This document shows, one piece after another, positions 40,506 through 48,811 of a stretch of 64,000 bases of DNA. The notes below the pieces were generated by a model. That model saw only the letters and a program-made list of their open reading frames with translations, had not been told where the DNA came from and ran no database searches. Positions within the stretch are counted from its first letter, which is position 1. The number at the start of each line of letters is the position of its first letter. The stretch comes from Nonomuraea helvata. Its GTDB lineage: Bacteria > Actinomycetota > Actinomycetes > Streptosporangiales > Streptosporangiaceae. The position numbers were made by a program, and so were the translations under genes. The DNA lies in assembly GCF_039535785.1 (NCBI RefSeq), contig NZ_BAAAXV010000005.1, positions 1 to 64,000 on the forward strand. The letters run 5' to 3'.

Positions 40506-41778
40506 GGTCATGACCCGGTTGGAGTTCGCGATCACGGTCGGTTTCCACTGGCTGTTCGTGCTGCTCACGCTCGGGCTCGCACCGATCATCGCCTACATGC
40601 AGACCCGCTACGTCATCGGCCGCAACCCGCGCTTCGAGCGGATGACCCGCTACTGGGGACAGATCTACGTCGTCAACTACGCGCTCGGCATCGCCACCGG
40701 GCTGGTGATGGAGTTCCAGTTCGGGCTGTCGTGGAGCGGGCTGTCGGCCTTCGCCGGCAACGTCTTCGGCGCGCCGCTGGCGATGGAGACGCTCGTGGCG
40801 TTCTTCGCCGAGTCGACCTTCCTCGGGCTGTGGATCTTCGGATGGGGAAAGCTGCCCAAGGTCGTGCACCTGCTCCTCTTCTGGGCGGTCACCGCGACCG
40901 CCTACGCCTCCACGTACTGGATCCTGGTGGCCAACGGGTTCATGCACCACCCGGTGGGCGCCGAGATCCGGAACGGCAGGGCCTACCTGACCGACTTCGC
41001 CGCCATGCTGACCAACCCCAACGCGCTGTACGCCCTGTGGCACATCGTGTCCGCGGCGCTGGTCGCCGGGGGCGGGTTCGTCGCCGGGGTGAGCGCCTAT
41101 CAGTTCCTCCGGCGCACCTCCGAGGTGCCGTTCTTCCTCAGCTCCGCCCGTGCCGGGCTGGCGGTGGCCGTGCCGTTCTCCATCGCGGTCGCCGAGACCG
41201 GGTTCCGGCAGATCCCACCGCTGCACGCCTTTCAGCCGATGAAGATGGCGGTGCTGCGCGAGGTGCTGCTGCCCGAGGATCGCGGGCCGTACACGGTGGC
41301 GCAGGTCCAGGCGGAGCTGGCCGCCCGGCTCGGGCCCGGCGACTACGCGCCGCCCGGCTGGATCGCCGGCGCCTACGACTTCATGATGACCTCGGCGTTC
41401 TTCATCGTGGTGCTCTCGCTGTTCGGCGCCGTCTGCCTGATCGGCAACGCGCTGGCGCGCTCGCGCGGCGTCGCGTTCCTCGTCATGCTCATCGTGCCGA
41501 TCCCGTTCGTGTCGTCCACGCTGGGCTGGCTCGTGCGCGAGGTCGGCCGTCAGCCCTGGGCGGTGTACGGCCAGCTCCTGACCTCCCAGGCCCGCTCGCC
41601 CCTCTCCCCCGGGGTCGTGCTGGTCTCGCTGATCGGCTTCAGCACGGTGCTCGCGGCCCTGGCGATCGCGAACTGGTCCCTGATCGTGCGTTACGCCCAT
41701 CGCGGCCCGCGCGACACCGACCTCCGCGGGCAGGAGGCGCTCCCCCACAAGGAGTCTCCGGTCGCGCTCCAACTGTGA
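40495..41778 (+). CDS. cydA: Cytochrome bd quinol oxidase subunit I
   Basis: A 427-residue integral membrane protein of the cytochrome bd oxidase. Heme ligands are in place: His18 (GFHWLF), His183 (LYALWHIVS), and a Met in DFMMTSAFF. Glu98 and Glu106 (METLVAFFAESTFLG) and GRQPW are also kept. The quinol loop has QPMKMAVLREVL: Lys250 matches E. coli Lys252, but Arg255 takes the place of Glu257, and the conserved following Trp is absent. The loop is the short type. The GTG start at 40495 gives the family N-terminus M-D-V and follows AAGGG. It overlaps the ligase gene by 11 bp, so it belongs to the cluster operon. Confidence 0.9.
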   Translation: MDVEVMTRLEFAITVGFHWLFVLLTLGLAPIIAYMQTRYVIGRNPRFERMTRYWGQIYVVNYALGIATGLVMEFQFGLSWSGLSAFAGNVFGAPLAMETLVAFFAESTFLGLWIFGWGKLPKVVHLLLFWAVTATAYASTYWILVANGFMHHPVGAEIRNGRAYLTDFAAMLTNPNALYALWHIVSAALVAGGGFVAGVSAYQFLRRTSEVPFFLSSARAGLAVAVPFSIAVAETGFRQIPPLHAFQPMKMAVLREVLLPEDRGPYTVAQVQAELAARLGPGDYAPPGWIAGAYDFMMTSAFFIVVLSLFGAVCLIGNALARSRGVAFLVMLIVPIPFVSSTLGWLVREVGRQPWAVYGQLLTSQARSPLSPGVVLVSLIGFSTVLAALAIANWSLIVRYAHRGPRDTDLRGQEALPHKESPVALQL

Positions 41779-41786
41779 GGGAAGGC

Positions 41787-42701
41787 ATGGAAACGATCTG
41801 GTTGGCCCTGCTCGGAGCCCTGCTCGCTGGGTATCTGGTGCTCGGCGGTTACGATTACGGCGTGCAGCTGCTGCACGCGGCGCTCTCGCGCGGCGAGGGC
41901 GAGCGGCGGCTGGCGCTCAACACCTTCGGCCCGTTCTTCCTGGGCAACGAGGTGTGGCTGGTGGCCTTCGCCGGGGTGATGGCCGGGGCGTTCCCCCACG
42001 CGGAGGCCGCGCTGCTGCCGTCCCTCCACCTGCCGGTGGCGGGGCTGCTCGGCGGTGTCGTCGTGGGCACCGTGGCCGTCCAACTGCGCAGCAGGCATCG
42101 CTCCCGTCCTGCCCGCGTGCTCTGGGGCGCGCTGGCCGCGGCCGGCGGACTGGTCGCCGCGGCGGGCTGGGGGCTGCTCACCGGCATCCTGCTGGGCGGT
42201 TCCTCCGCGCGACTGTTCGTGCTGCTGTGCGCGGTGGCGACGTTGACGCTCTTCGCCGGGCATGGGGCGGCGTTCCTGGCGATGCGGAGCGGTGGCCCGC
42301 TGCGCGGGCGGGCGCTGCGCGCAGGTGTCCCGCTGCTGGCCGCCGCGGCTGCGGCGATCCTGGCCGCCGCGGGCGTGGGCGCGGTCACACATCTGGCGGC
42401 AACGGGCTGGATCCTGGCCGCGCCCCCCGCGGTCCAGGTCGTCCTGCTCCTGCTCGGCACCTTCGCGCTCCGGCGCGAAGCCCCGGTCTGGGCGTTCGCG
42501 GCCACCTCCGGTGCCGCCGCGTTGATGGCGCCGATCATCCTGGCCGCATCCGGTGCGGGCATGAGCCTGGCCGAGACCGCCGCCGACCCCACCACCCTGC
42601 GCCTGCTGCTTCCGGTCGCGGTGCTCGTGATCCCGCTGCTGCTCACCCTGCAGGCAGTGGGCTGGTGGGCCTTCCGCGACCGTCCCCCCACATACCTGTG
42701 A
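41787..42701 (+). CDS. cydB: Cytochrome bd quinol oxidase subunit II
   Basis: A 304-residue membrane protein starting METIWLALLGALLAGYLVLG, then GYDYGVQLLHAAL and LNTFGPFFLGNEVWLVAFAG, the usual CydB signature (G-x-D-x-G; G-P-x-W/F-x-G-N-E-V-W). It is a little shorter than most CydB proteins (330-380). It pairs with CydA to give a proton-sparing, high-affinity oxidase that resists cyanide. It starts 8 bp after the cydA stop with GGGAAGG before ATG. No cydC or cydD assembly genes are nearby, so these must be elsewhere. Confidence 0.9.
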   Translation: METIWLALLGALLAGYLVLGGYDYGVQLLHAALSRGEGERRLALNTFGPFFLGNEVWLVAFAGVMAGAFPHAEAALLPSLHLPVAGLLGGVVVGTVAVQLRSRHRSRPARVLWGALAAAGGLVAAAGWGLLTGILLGGSSARLFVLLCAVATLTLFAGHGAAFLAMRSGGPLRGRALRAGVPLLAAAAAAILAAAGVGAVTHLAATGWILAAPPAVQVVLLLLGTFALRREAPVWAFAATSGAAALMAPIILAASGAGMSLAETAADPTTLRLLLPVAVLVIPLLLTLQAVGWWAFRDRPPTYL

Positions 42702-42721
42702 ATGCTGACGGAGGTGCTCTC

Positions 42722-43585
42722 GTGCGCCATAGAAGACTGGGCAGGAACGGGCCGGTCTCATCGTGTGTCGGCCTGTCGATGTGGGCCTCGCCGGGGCGCG
42801 TGGACCCCGACGCCTGGATCGAGACGGTCCACTACGCGATATCGTCGGGCATCACGCTGCTCGACGTCAGCGACATGGACCCCGACAGCGAGCTGGCTCC
42901 CCTCATCGGACGCGCGGTGAACGTCCGACGCCAGGACCTGCTGCTGGCGGCGGCCGCGCCTCACGTGGAAGGTTCCATGTACCTGCGGCGCCGCTGCGAT
43001 CATGCTCTGGCCCGGTACAAGGTCGACTACCTCGACGTCTACTACCTGCGCGCGGACCTCTCGACCCAGGTCGAGAGCGGCGTCACCGAGCTGGCTGAGC
43101 TGGTCCGCGAGGGGAAGATCCGCCACATTGGGCTCCTTGGCGGGACCCCGCACCAGTTACGGCGCGCCCATGCCGTACATCCGATGACGGTGCTGGCCAC
43201 GGAGTACTCGGTCGTCTTCCGTGAGGCGGAGCGCGAACTGCTGGACGTGGCGCGGGAGCTGGACGTGGGCGTCGTGGCCCGCTGCCCCTTCGCCCGCGGC
43301 CTGCTCGGCGGGCGCCTGCGCTTCCCGGACATCAGGGACGAGCGGCGCGCCGAATCCGTGCAGCGCATGGTGCGGGAGGCGGAGTCGATCGCGGCCGATC
43401 TGAACGTCGGCATGAGCCGCCTGGCGCTGGCCTGGCTGCTCTCACGCAACGACGATGTCGTCCCGCTGCCGAGCGCTCTCGACCCGGTCCAGCTCGAGAT
43501 GGACATCGCCGCCGTCGACGTGCTGCTGACCCAGGAGACCTGTGACCGCCTGGCCCTCGTCTTCGATCCGGAGGGCGCCACGTGA
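42722..43585 (+). CDS. Aldo/keto-reductase-like protein without the catalytic tetrad
   Basis: A 287-residue protein with the aldo/keto reductase barrel: VRHRRLGRNGPVSSCVGLSM, LAELVREGKIRHIGLLG, and a C-terminal NADP region (LALAWLLSRNDDVVPLPSAL). Of the Asp-Tyr-Lys-His tetrad, only Asp48 remains. Tyr is Asp53 (DVSDMDPD), Lys is Ala in LLLAAAAP, and His is Arg110 (VYYLRADL). Hydride transfer to a carbonyl should fail. It could be a cofactor-binding sensor, a dehydratase-like enzyme or a potassium-channel-beta-like partner. GTG 42722 follows GGAGG. It has a TTA codon (codon 146, 43157-43159). It closes the SARP operon. Confidence 0.8.
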   Translation: MRHRRLGRNGPVSSCVGLSMWASPGRVDPDAWIETVHYAISSGITLLDVSDMDPDSELAPLIGRAVNVRRQDLLLAAAAPHVEGSMYLRRRCDHALARYKVDYLDVYYLRADLSTQVESGVTELAELVREGKIRHIGLLGGTPHQLRRAHAVHPMTVLATEYSVVFREAERELLDVARELDVGVVARCPFARGLLGGRLRFPDIRDERRAESVQRMVREAESIAADLNVGMSRLALAWLLSRNDDVVPLPSALDPVQLEMDIAAVDVLLTQETCDRLALVFDPEGAT

Positions 43586-43596
43586 GATGGCAGGCG

Positions 43597-44265
43597 CTAA
43601 CCGAAGCCCTTCGGCATCGCGCCGGGATCCTGCCTGATGCTGATCAGCGACGCGGCGACCGCCCGGTTGACGGCGTCGATGCGGGAGACGGCACCGAGCT
43701 TGACGAAGACGTTGCGCAGGTGCCGCTTGACGGTGGCCTCGGTGAGCCCGAGGTGCCGGGCGATCTGCAGGTTGCTCAGCGCCTGCGCGGCCAGCTCCAG
43801 GACCTGCCGCTCCTTGTCGGTGAGGATGTTCTGGGCGGGCGCGTGGATCTGGGCCATGCTGTCACGGGAGACGGCCAGCACAAGGCGCTCGGGATCGTTG
43901 ACGACGCTCCTGATCGCGGAGATGACCTCCTCGCTGTGCACGCTCTTGAGGAGGTAGCCCCGGATCCCGGCCGATAACAGCCGCCGCAGCAGCTGCGGGC
44001 CGTCATACATGCTGAGCACGATGATCTTGGTGTCGGGCGAGCTGGTACGGATCTTGTCGACGGTGTCGAGCACGTCGTCGCCGGGAATCTCGATGTCGAG
44101 CATGACCACGTCCGGCCGCTCCTCTCTGACCAGAGCCACCGCCCCGCCCGAGTCGCCGGCTTCACCGATCACCCGCAGGTCCTCGCAGGTCTCCAGAATC
44201 TCGCGCAGCCCCTCCCGGAAGAGGGTGTGGTCGTCGACGATGCCTACCGTGGTGGGCGTGCTCAT
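43597..44265 (-). CDS. NarL-family response regulator
   Basis: A 222-residue regulator: receiver domain (VGIVDDHTLFREGL; phospho-Asp about 55 in VVMLDIEIPGDD; Lys in GYLLKSVHSEE) and a LuxR-type HTH (LTDKERQVLELAAQALSNLQ, then HLGLTEATVKRHLRNVFVKL). ATGA overlap with the kinase stop couples the pair. Codon 97 is TTA (43975-43977). The gene is convergent with the AKR-like gene, with an 11-bp gap. It likely controls the UbiA gene or the whole cluster. Confidence 0.9.
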   Translation of the reverse strand: MSTPTTVGIVDDHTLFREGLREILETCEDLRVIGEAGDSGGAVALVREERPDVVMLDIEIPGDDVLDTVDKIRTSSPDTKIIVLSMYDGPQLLRRLLSAGIRGYLLKSVHSEEVISAIRSVVNDPERLVLAVSRDSMAQIHAPAQNILTDKERQVLELAAQALSNLQIARHLGLTEATVKRHLRNVFVKLGAVSRIDAVNRAVAASLISIRQDPGAMPKGFG

Positions 44266-45341
44266 TGGGCGTCACTCCTGGGCATGCAGAGCTCCACCGA
44301 CGTTCCCCTGCCCGCCTCGCTCGACACGACGACCGAGCCGCCGAGCAGTTCGGCCCTCTCGCGCATGGACTGCAGGCCCATCCCGGAGGAGGCGGGCCGC
44401 TCCCTCGGGATGCCGCGCCCGTTGTCCTGCACGATCCCGCGCAGCTCGTGCGGCGCGATGTCGATCCTGATGAGGATCATTGACGCGCGCGCGTGCGCGA
44501 GCGCGTTGCGCACGGCCTCGCGGACGATGAGGAAGGACTCGTCACGGACGTCGGGTAAGGCCCACTCCTCGTCGCCGTTGATCTGCAGGCGCACGTCCAC
44601 GTCGTGGGTGTCGACGGTCTCGAGGTAGCCGAGCAGAGCCTTCTCCAGGCTCTTGAGCGAATCGTGCGGATGCAGCTCGGAGGTCACCTGGCGCAGTTTG
44701 CGCATGGCCTCCTGGATGGCCTGCTCGGCGAGCTTGACGTTGTCCGAGGCACGTACGGGCTCGGCGACCCGGTTGCGCTGGTACAGCTCGAGCTGCTGGT
44801 GGGCGACGCTGACACCGTACCCGATGCGGTCATGAAGGTCCCTGGCGATCCTGCGCCGCTCCTCCGTCTGCACCGTGTGCACCCTGTTGAGCAGGAAGCT
44901 GGTGTAGCTGGCCGACGCTGCCCGGATCCTGGAGGAGATGGCCTGTTCCAGGGTCAGAGCGGCGATGGTGAACAGGCGGGGATAGTCGGGGCGATTCTCC
45001 AGAGCGATGCTCAGCGCCGGCAGCGCCACCTTGAAGAAGACCGAGGCAGCGTCCAGCGACTCCTTGGGATGGACTCCGGCCTCGGCACGGTCGGTGCCGA
45101 TGTCCCAGGCCAGCGGGCTGATGGTGGTGTCGGTCGGGATCTGGCCGGCCTCCAGCGCCGCGAAGACGTCATCGAGAATCTCGTTGGCGTTGTCAACCAA
45201 TTGCTGAAGGGTCGCCGGCTCTCGTACCAGCGTGGAACTTTCCAATTTGAGTCGGTGTGTGTATTCGCAGAGAATCTGCTTGCCGCAGCCTCCCCTGAGG
45301 GCTGCGAAACTTTCTACCTCGTCCTGCGGATGCCTCCCCAA
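44262..45341 (-). CDS. Soluble sensor histidine kinase (HisKA_3)
   Basis: A kinase of about 359 residues with no transmembrane helix, so it senses a cytosolic signal or a partner. The N-terminal 180 residues are a helical input domain. The phospho-acceptor motif is EERRRIARDLHDRIGYG (His about 177). The ATPase domain has REAVRNALAHARAS (N box), VQDNGRGIP (G1) and SGMGLQSMRERAELLGG (G2). The start is uncertain: TTG 45341 is used for lack of a better one. Codon 262 is TTA (44556-44558). It lies between the UbiA gene and its response regulator on the same strand. Confidence 0.85.
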   Translation of the reverse strand: MGRHPQDEVESFAALRGGCGKQILCEYTHRLKLESSTLVREPATLQQLVDNANEILDDVFAALEAGQIPTDTTISPLAWDIGTDRAEAGVHPKESLDAASVFFKVALPALSIALENRPDYPRLFTIAALTLEQAISSRIRAASASYTSFLLNRVHTVQTEERRRIARDLHDRIGYGVSVAHQQLELYQRNRVAEPVRASDNVKLAEQAIQEAMRKLRQVTSELHPHDSLKSLEKALLGYLETVDTHDVDVRLQINGDEEWALPDVRDESFLIVREAVRNALAHARASMILIRIDIAPHELRGIVQDNGRGIPRERPASSGMGLQSMRERAELLGGSVVVSSEAGRGTSVELCMPRSDAQ

Positions 45342-45389
45342 GGCCCTGCCTCCGGAACCTAGGAAACCGGATGGCCCATTTTTACCTAA

Positions 45390-46349
45390 TTAGGCGGCCC
45401 AGGCAACAGGTGATATGGCGATAGATCCAACTAAAATCAGATGAACAACATACTGCGTCATCATGTACGTGCGATACGGACGGCGGCGGCGAGATCGGCT
45501 GCCCCGCGAGATCGGCCCCAGGGTGACGACGACCAGCGCGACCGCCCCTGTGGTCATGATCGCCGCCGCGGCCACCAGGGGCAGCTGGAGAGCCAGCACG
45601 GCGGCGGTGAATCCGCAGGCTATGCCGAGCGCGGCCAGGGCTGCGAGCACCCGGACAGTGCGCTCACCACGCGTGACACTGAGAGTCCTACGGCCGGCGG
45701 CGGCGTCGCCCTCGATGTCGGACAGGTCCTTGGTGAGTCCGCCGACCAGGCCGGTCCACAGGGAAACCGCGGCCGTGAACACGACGAGCACCTCGATCTG
45801 GCGCACCCACCCGTCGGTCTGGGTGAGGAAGCCGGCCGCGTACGTCATCAGGCTCGCGGCGATCCCGATCGCGGCGGTGCCGGCGGTCGTGCGCTTGAGA
45901 TGGAACGGAGGCCCCGAGTACATGTAGCCCATCAGCAGGATCACCGGCACCATCCAGCTGACGGTGGCGGGGAGGCTCAGCGCTCCGACGAGGGCGGCGA
46001 GTGTGGCCGCGCCCGTGACGCCGAGCGCGGTGCCGGGGGTCAGCAGACCCCGGGCGATCGGCCGTGCCGATCCGTTGGCCCGGTCCTCCTGGCGGTCTTC
46101 GACACCGTTGAACAGGTAGACGGCGAAGATCACCAGAATCCAGACCAGCAAGGCGCACAGCACCTGCAGGCACGTGCCGCCGTTGGCGCCGAGTACGCGC
46201 TCGCCCAGCACCGCGCCGACGGCGAAGCGCAGAGTGAACAGGGCCAGCACCGAGGGGCGGGTCTCGACCACGCACATGCGCAGCAGATTGACCCCGTGTC
46301 CAATACGAGCGGGTAGAGAGAGTAGGGAAGAGGCGTGTCCAGCGGGCAT
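45390..46349 (-). CDS. UbiA-type membrane prenyltransferase
   Basis: A 319-residue protein with about eight or nine helices. The two prenyl-diphosphate motifs are present: FNGVEDRQEDRANGSARP (N-x3-D-x3-D) and KDLSDIEGDAAAGRRTL (D-x3-D). The family attaches prenyl chains to aromatic or quinone heads in the membrane, and some members cyclise. ATG 46349 is used; TTG 46364 is an alternative. It is upstream of the kinase-regulator pair on the same strand, and divergent from the LeuA-like gene. Whether it acts on the cluster product or on menaquinone or heme cannot be told from sequence. Confidence 0.85.
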   Translation of the reverse strand: MPAGHASSLLSLPARIGHGVNLLRMCVVETRPSVLALFTLRFAVGAVLGERVLGANGGTCLQVLCALLVWILVIFAVYLFNGVEDRQEDRANGSARPIARGLLTPGTALGVTGAATLAALVGALSLPATVSWMVPVILLMGYMYSGPPFHLKRTTAGTAAIGIAASLMTYAAGFLTQTDGWVRQIEVLVVFTAAVSLWTGLVGGLTKDLSDIEGDAAAGRRTLSVTRGERTVRVLAALAALGIACGFTAAVLALQLPLVAAAAIMTTGAVALVVVTLGPISRGSRSRRRRPYRTYMMTQYVVHLILVGSIAISPVAWAA

Positions 46350-46509
46350 AACGCGAGGCTGCAACAGAAATCGGCGGAAGTTAAGTGGAGCATGAAAGGT
46401 GACAACCCGACTACAACTTCCGATACATTCACCCCTACTTGATGATCGGGAACCTCCGGGTTAGCGTCAATCCGGCCGTGCTATCCATCAGAGAATGGAG
46501 AACCCTGGC

Positions 46510-47865
46510 ATGCGGCATTCCAAAATGGCCGCCAGACGCTATGCAGAATTCGTCCCTCTGACCCTTCCCGACCGCTCCTGGCCAGATCGACACTTGACAG
46601 CTGCGCCCCGATGGTTGTCAACCGATCTCCGTGACGGCAACCAATCGCTGGCCAAGCCTATGGACCCCGGCAGGAAGCTCGCCATGTTCGAGCTCCTGGT
46701 GGAGATGGGCTACAAGGAGATCGAGGTCGGCTTCCCCGTCGCCAGCAGGGATGACCATGTATTTGTCCGCATGCTCATCGAAGAGGAGCGCATTCCCGAC
46801 GACGTCTGGATCAGCATCCTGGTTCCCGCTCGCGACGAGATGATCGCGCAGAGCATCGAAGCCCTGCGTGGCGCGCCGAGGGTCACCTTTCACCTCTACA
46901 ACTCCCTCGCGCCGACCTTTCGCAAGCTGGTCCTGACGATGTCCCGGACGGAGTGTAAAGACCTTGCCGTCCAGGGCACGCGGCTGATGATGAAGCACGC
47001 CGAACGCGCGCTGGCGCACTGTGACCTTCGGTTCCAGTACTCGCCCGAGGCGTTCAACGAAACGGAGCCGGATTTCGCGGTCGAGGTCTGCGAAGCCGTG
47101 CTGGACGTCTGGCAGCCTGACGCCGAACGGCAGATGATTCTCAACTTTCCCGCGACTGTCGAACGCTCCCAGCCTCACGTGTTCGCCGACCAGATCGAAT
47201 GGCTCAACCGTGCGCTGTCGCCGCGCGAGCATGTATGCCTGTCCATCCACCCGCACAACGATCGCGGCACCGCCGTCGCCGCGACCGAACTGGCGCTGCT
47301 GGCCGGAGCCGAGCGCGTCGAGGGGTGCCTGTTCGGCAGCGGCGAGCGCGCCGGCAACGTCTGCCTGGTCACGCTCGGTATGAACCTACTGCTCCAGGGC
47401 ATCGACCCGGGGATCGACTTCTCCGACATCGACCGGATCAAGGCGGTGGCCGAGGACTGCACCGCCATGCCTGTGCCGCCGCGGTACCCGTACGCGGGCG
47501 AACTCGTGTACACGGCATTCTCCGGCTCACATCAGGACGCCATCAAGAAGGGTCTGGACGCCATGGCCCAGTGCGCCGCCGAGACCGGTGTTCCCGTCGA
47601 GGAACTGCCGTGGCAGGTGCCGTACCTGCCGTTGGATCCGCGCGACATCGGCCGCTCGCACGAGTCGATGGTGCGTATCAACAGCCAGTCGGGCAAGGGC
47701 GGTGTCGCCTACGTGATGGCCATGCATCACGGGGTGGAGGTCGAGCACGGGAGGCGGCGCGAGTTCGCCGATGTCGTCCAGTCGCTGGCCGACGACGAGG
47801 GCGGCGAGATCAGCCCCGACCGCATCGGCGCGGCCTGGGACGCCATGAACGGTGGTACGTCATGA
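46510..47865 (+). CDS. 2-isopropylmalate-synthase-like protein without regulatory domain
   Basis: A 451-residue LeuA-type Claisen enzyme. The catalytic barrel is complete: PRWLSTDLRDGNQSLAKPMD (metal Asp and Arg), EVGFPVASRDDHVFV, and SIHPHNDRGTAVAATELALL with GCLFGSGERAGNVCLV. Typical LeuA proteins have about 560-600 residues with a C-terminal leucine-binding domain. This one ends after the linker, so it should escape feedback. It condenses acetyl-CoA (or another acyl-CoA) with a 2-oxo acid to give a 2-alkylmalate. ATG 46510 is favoured because GGAGA lies nine bases upstream; ATG 46495 is possible. The stop overlaps the reductase gene as ATGA. Confidence 0.85.
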   Translation: MRHSKMAARRYAEFVPLTLPDRSWPDRHLTAAPRWLSTDLRDGNQSLAKPMDPGRKLAMFELLVEMGYKEIEVGFPVASRDDHVFVRMLIEEERIPDDVWISILVPARDEMIAQSIEALRGAPRVTFHLYNSLAPTFRKLVLTMSRTECKDLAVQGTRLMMKHAERALAHCDLRFQYSPEAFNETEPDFAVEVCEAVLDVWQPDAERQMILNFPATVERSQPHVFADQIEWLNRALSPREHVCLSIHPHNDRGTAVAATELALLAGAERVEGCLFGSGERAGNVCLVTLGMNLLLQGIDPGIDFSDIDRIKAVAEDCTAMPVPPRYPYAGELVYTAFSGSHQDAIKKGLDAMAQCAAETGVPVEELPWQVPYLPLDPRDIGRSHESMVRINSQSGKGGVAYVMAMHHGVEVEHGRRREFADVVQSLADDEGGEISPDRIGAAWDAMNGGTS

Positions 47866-48566
47866 GCCGCTCCGTGCTGGTCACCGGTGGCAACCGCGGC
47901 ATCGGCCTGGCCGTCGCCCGCGCGTTCGCCCGCGACGGCGACAAGGTGGCCGTCACCCACCGCGGCGTCGAGCCGCCCGAGGGCCTGGCGGGCTGCCGGT
48001 GCGACGTGACCTCGGCCGACGACGTCGACCGCGCCGTCACCGAGGTCGAGACGCTGCATGGTGCGGTGGAGGTCCTCGTGGCCAACGCCGGGATCACACG
48101 CGACAAGCTCTTCCTCCGCATGACTGAGGAGGACCTGGAGGCCGTGCTCGACACCAACCTCAAGGGAACCTTCCGGGTCACCAGGCGCGTGGTGCCCGGG
48201 ATGCTCAAGGCGCGGCGCGGGCGGATCGTGTTCGTCTCCTCCTCAGTGGGGTTGCGCGGCGAGCGCGGGCAGAGCAACTACGCGGCCTCCAAAGCGGCGC
48301 TGATCGGGCTGGCACGGTCGCTGGCGTGGGAGCTGGGGCCCCGCGGCATCACCGTCAACGTCGTCGCGCCCGGGCTCACCGACACGGACATGACAGCGAT
48401 CCTTCCCGAGCAGCGCATCCGCGACATGTGCGCCGAGACGCCGCTGCAGCGAATGGCGGCGCCGGAGGAGATCGCGGAGGTGATCCGCTTCCTGGCCTCA
48501 CCGGCCGCCTCCTACCTCACCGGAGCGGTCATTCCCGTCGACGGCGGCGCCTCCATGGGCCACTGA
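47862..48566 (+). CDS. FabG-like 3-oxoacyl-ACP reductase
   Basis: A 234-residue classical short-chain reductase: SVLVTGGNRGIGLAVARAFA (NADP site), NAGITRDKLFLRM, active-site Ser/Tyr/Lys in FVSSSVGLRGERGQSNYAAS-K, and LTGAVIPVDGG. It closely resembles FabG1/MabA of mycobacteria. It should reduce 3-oxoacyl-ACP intermediates for the PKS or KAS II, which have no ketoreductase. It is translationally coupled to the LeuA-like gene, an unusual pairing. Together with the InhA-like gene it gives a FabG-InhA pair split across the cluster. Confidence 0.9.
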   Translation: MSRSVLVTGGNRGIGLAVARAFARDGDKVAVTHRGVEPPEGLAGCRCDVTSADDVDRAVTEVETLHGAVEVLVANAGITRDKLFLRMTEEDLEAVLDTNLKGTFRVTRRVVPGMLKARRGRIVFVSSSVGLRGERGQSNYAASKAALIGLARSLAWELGPRGITVNVVAPGLTDTDMTAILPEQRIRDMCAETPLQRMAAPEEIAEVIRFLASPAASYLTGAVIPVDGGASMGH

Positions 48567-48811
48567 CTCCGCCTGGGTGATGCGTCCATCTCCAGCTCCA
48601 CAGCGCTACAGGACAGTCCGGCGCGCCGACAGTTTCAGCCCTCGGGTGGACGACCATGGCGACGGTCTCGCCGATGTCGAGGTGCCGGACCGCCTCGGCT
48701 GAGGCGTCCGACCGGGCGGTGTGGATCTGGCGAAGGAGACCGGGTCGGGGGCGAGGCCGGTGTGGACTCGGCGAGGACGGGCATTGTGCCGTTCGGGTTC
48801 GGGGCTGCAGG

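Noticed and set aside
43603..43616. CCGAAG/CTTCGG hairpin as terminator between the AKR-like and response regulator genes
   Set aside because: It lies inside the response regulator's coding end, with only a 2-nt loop.
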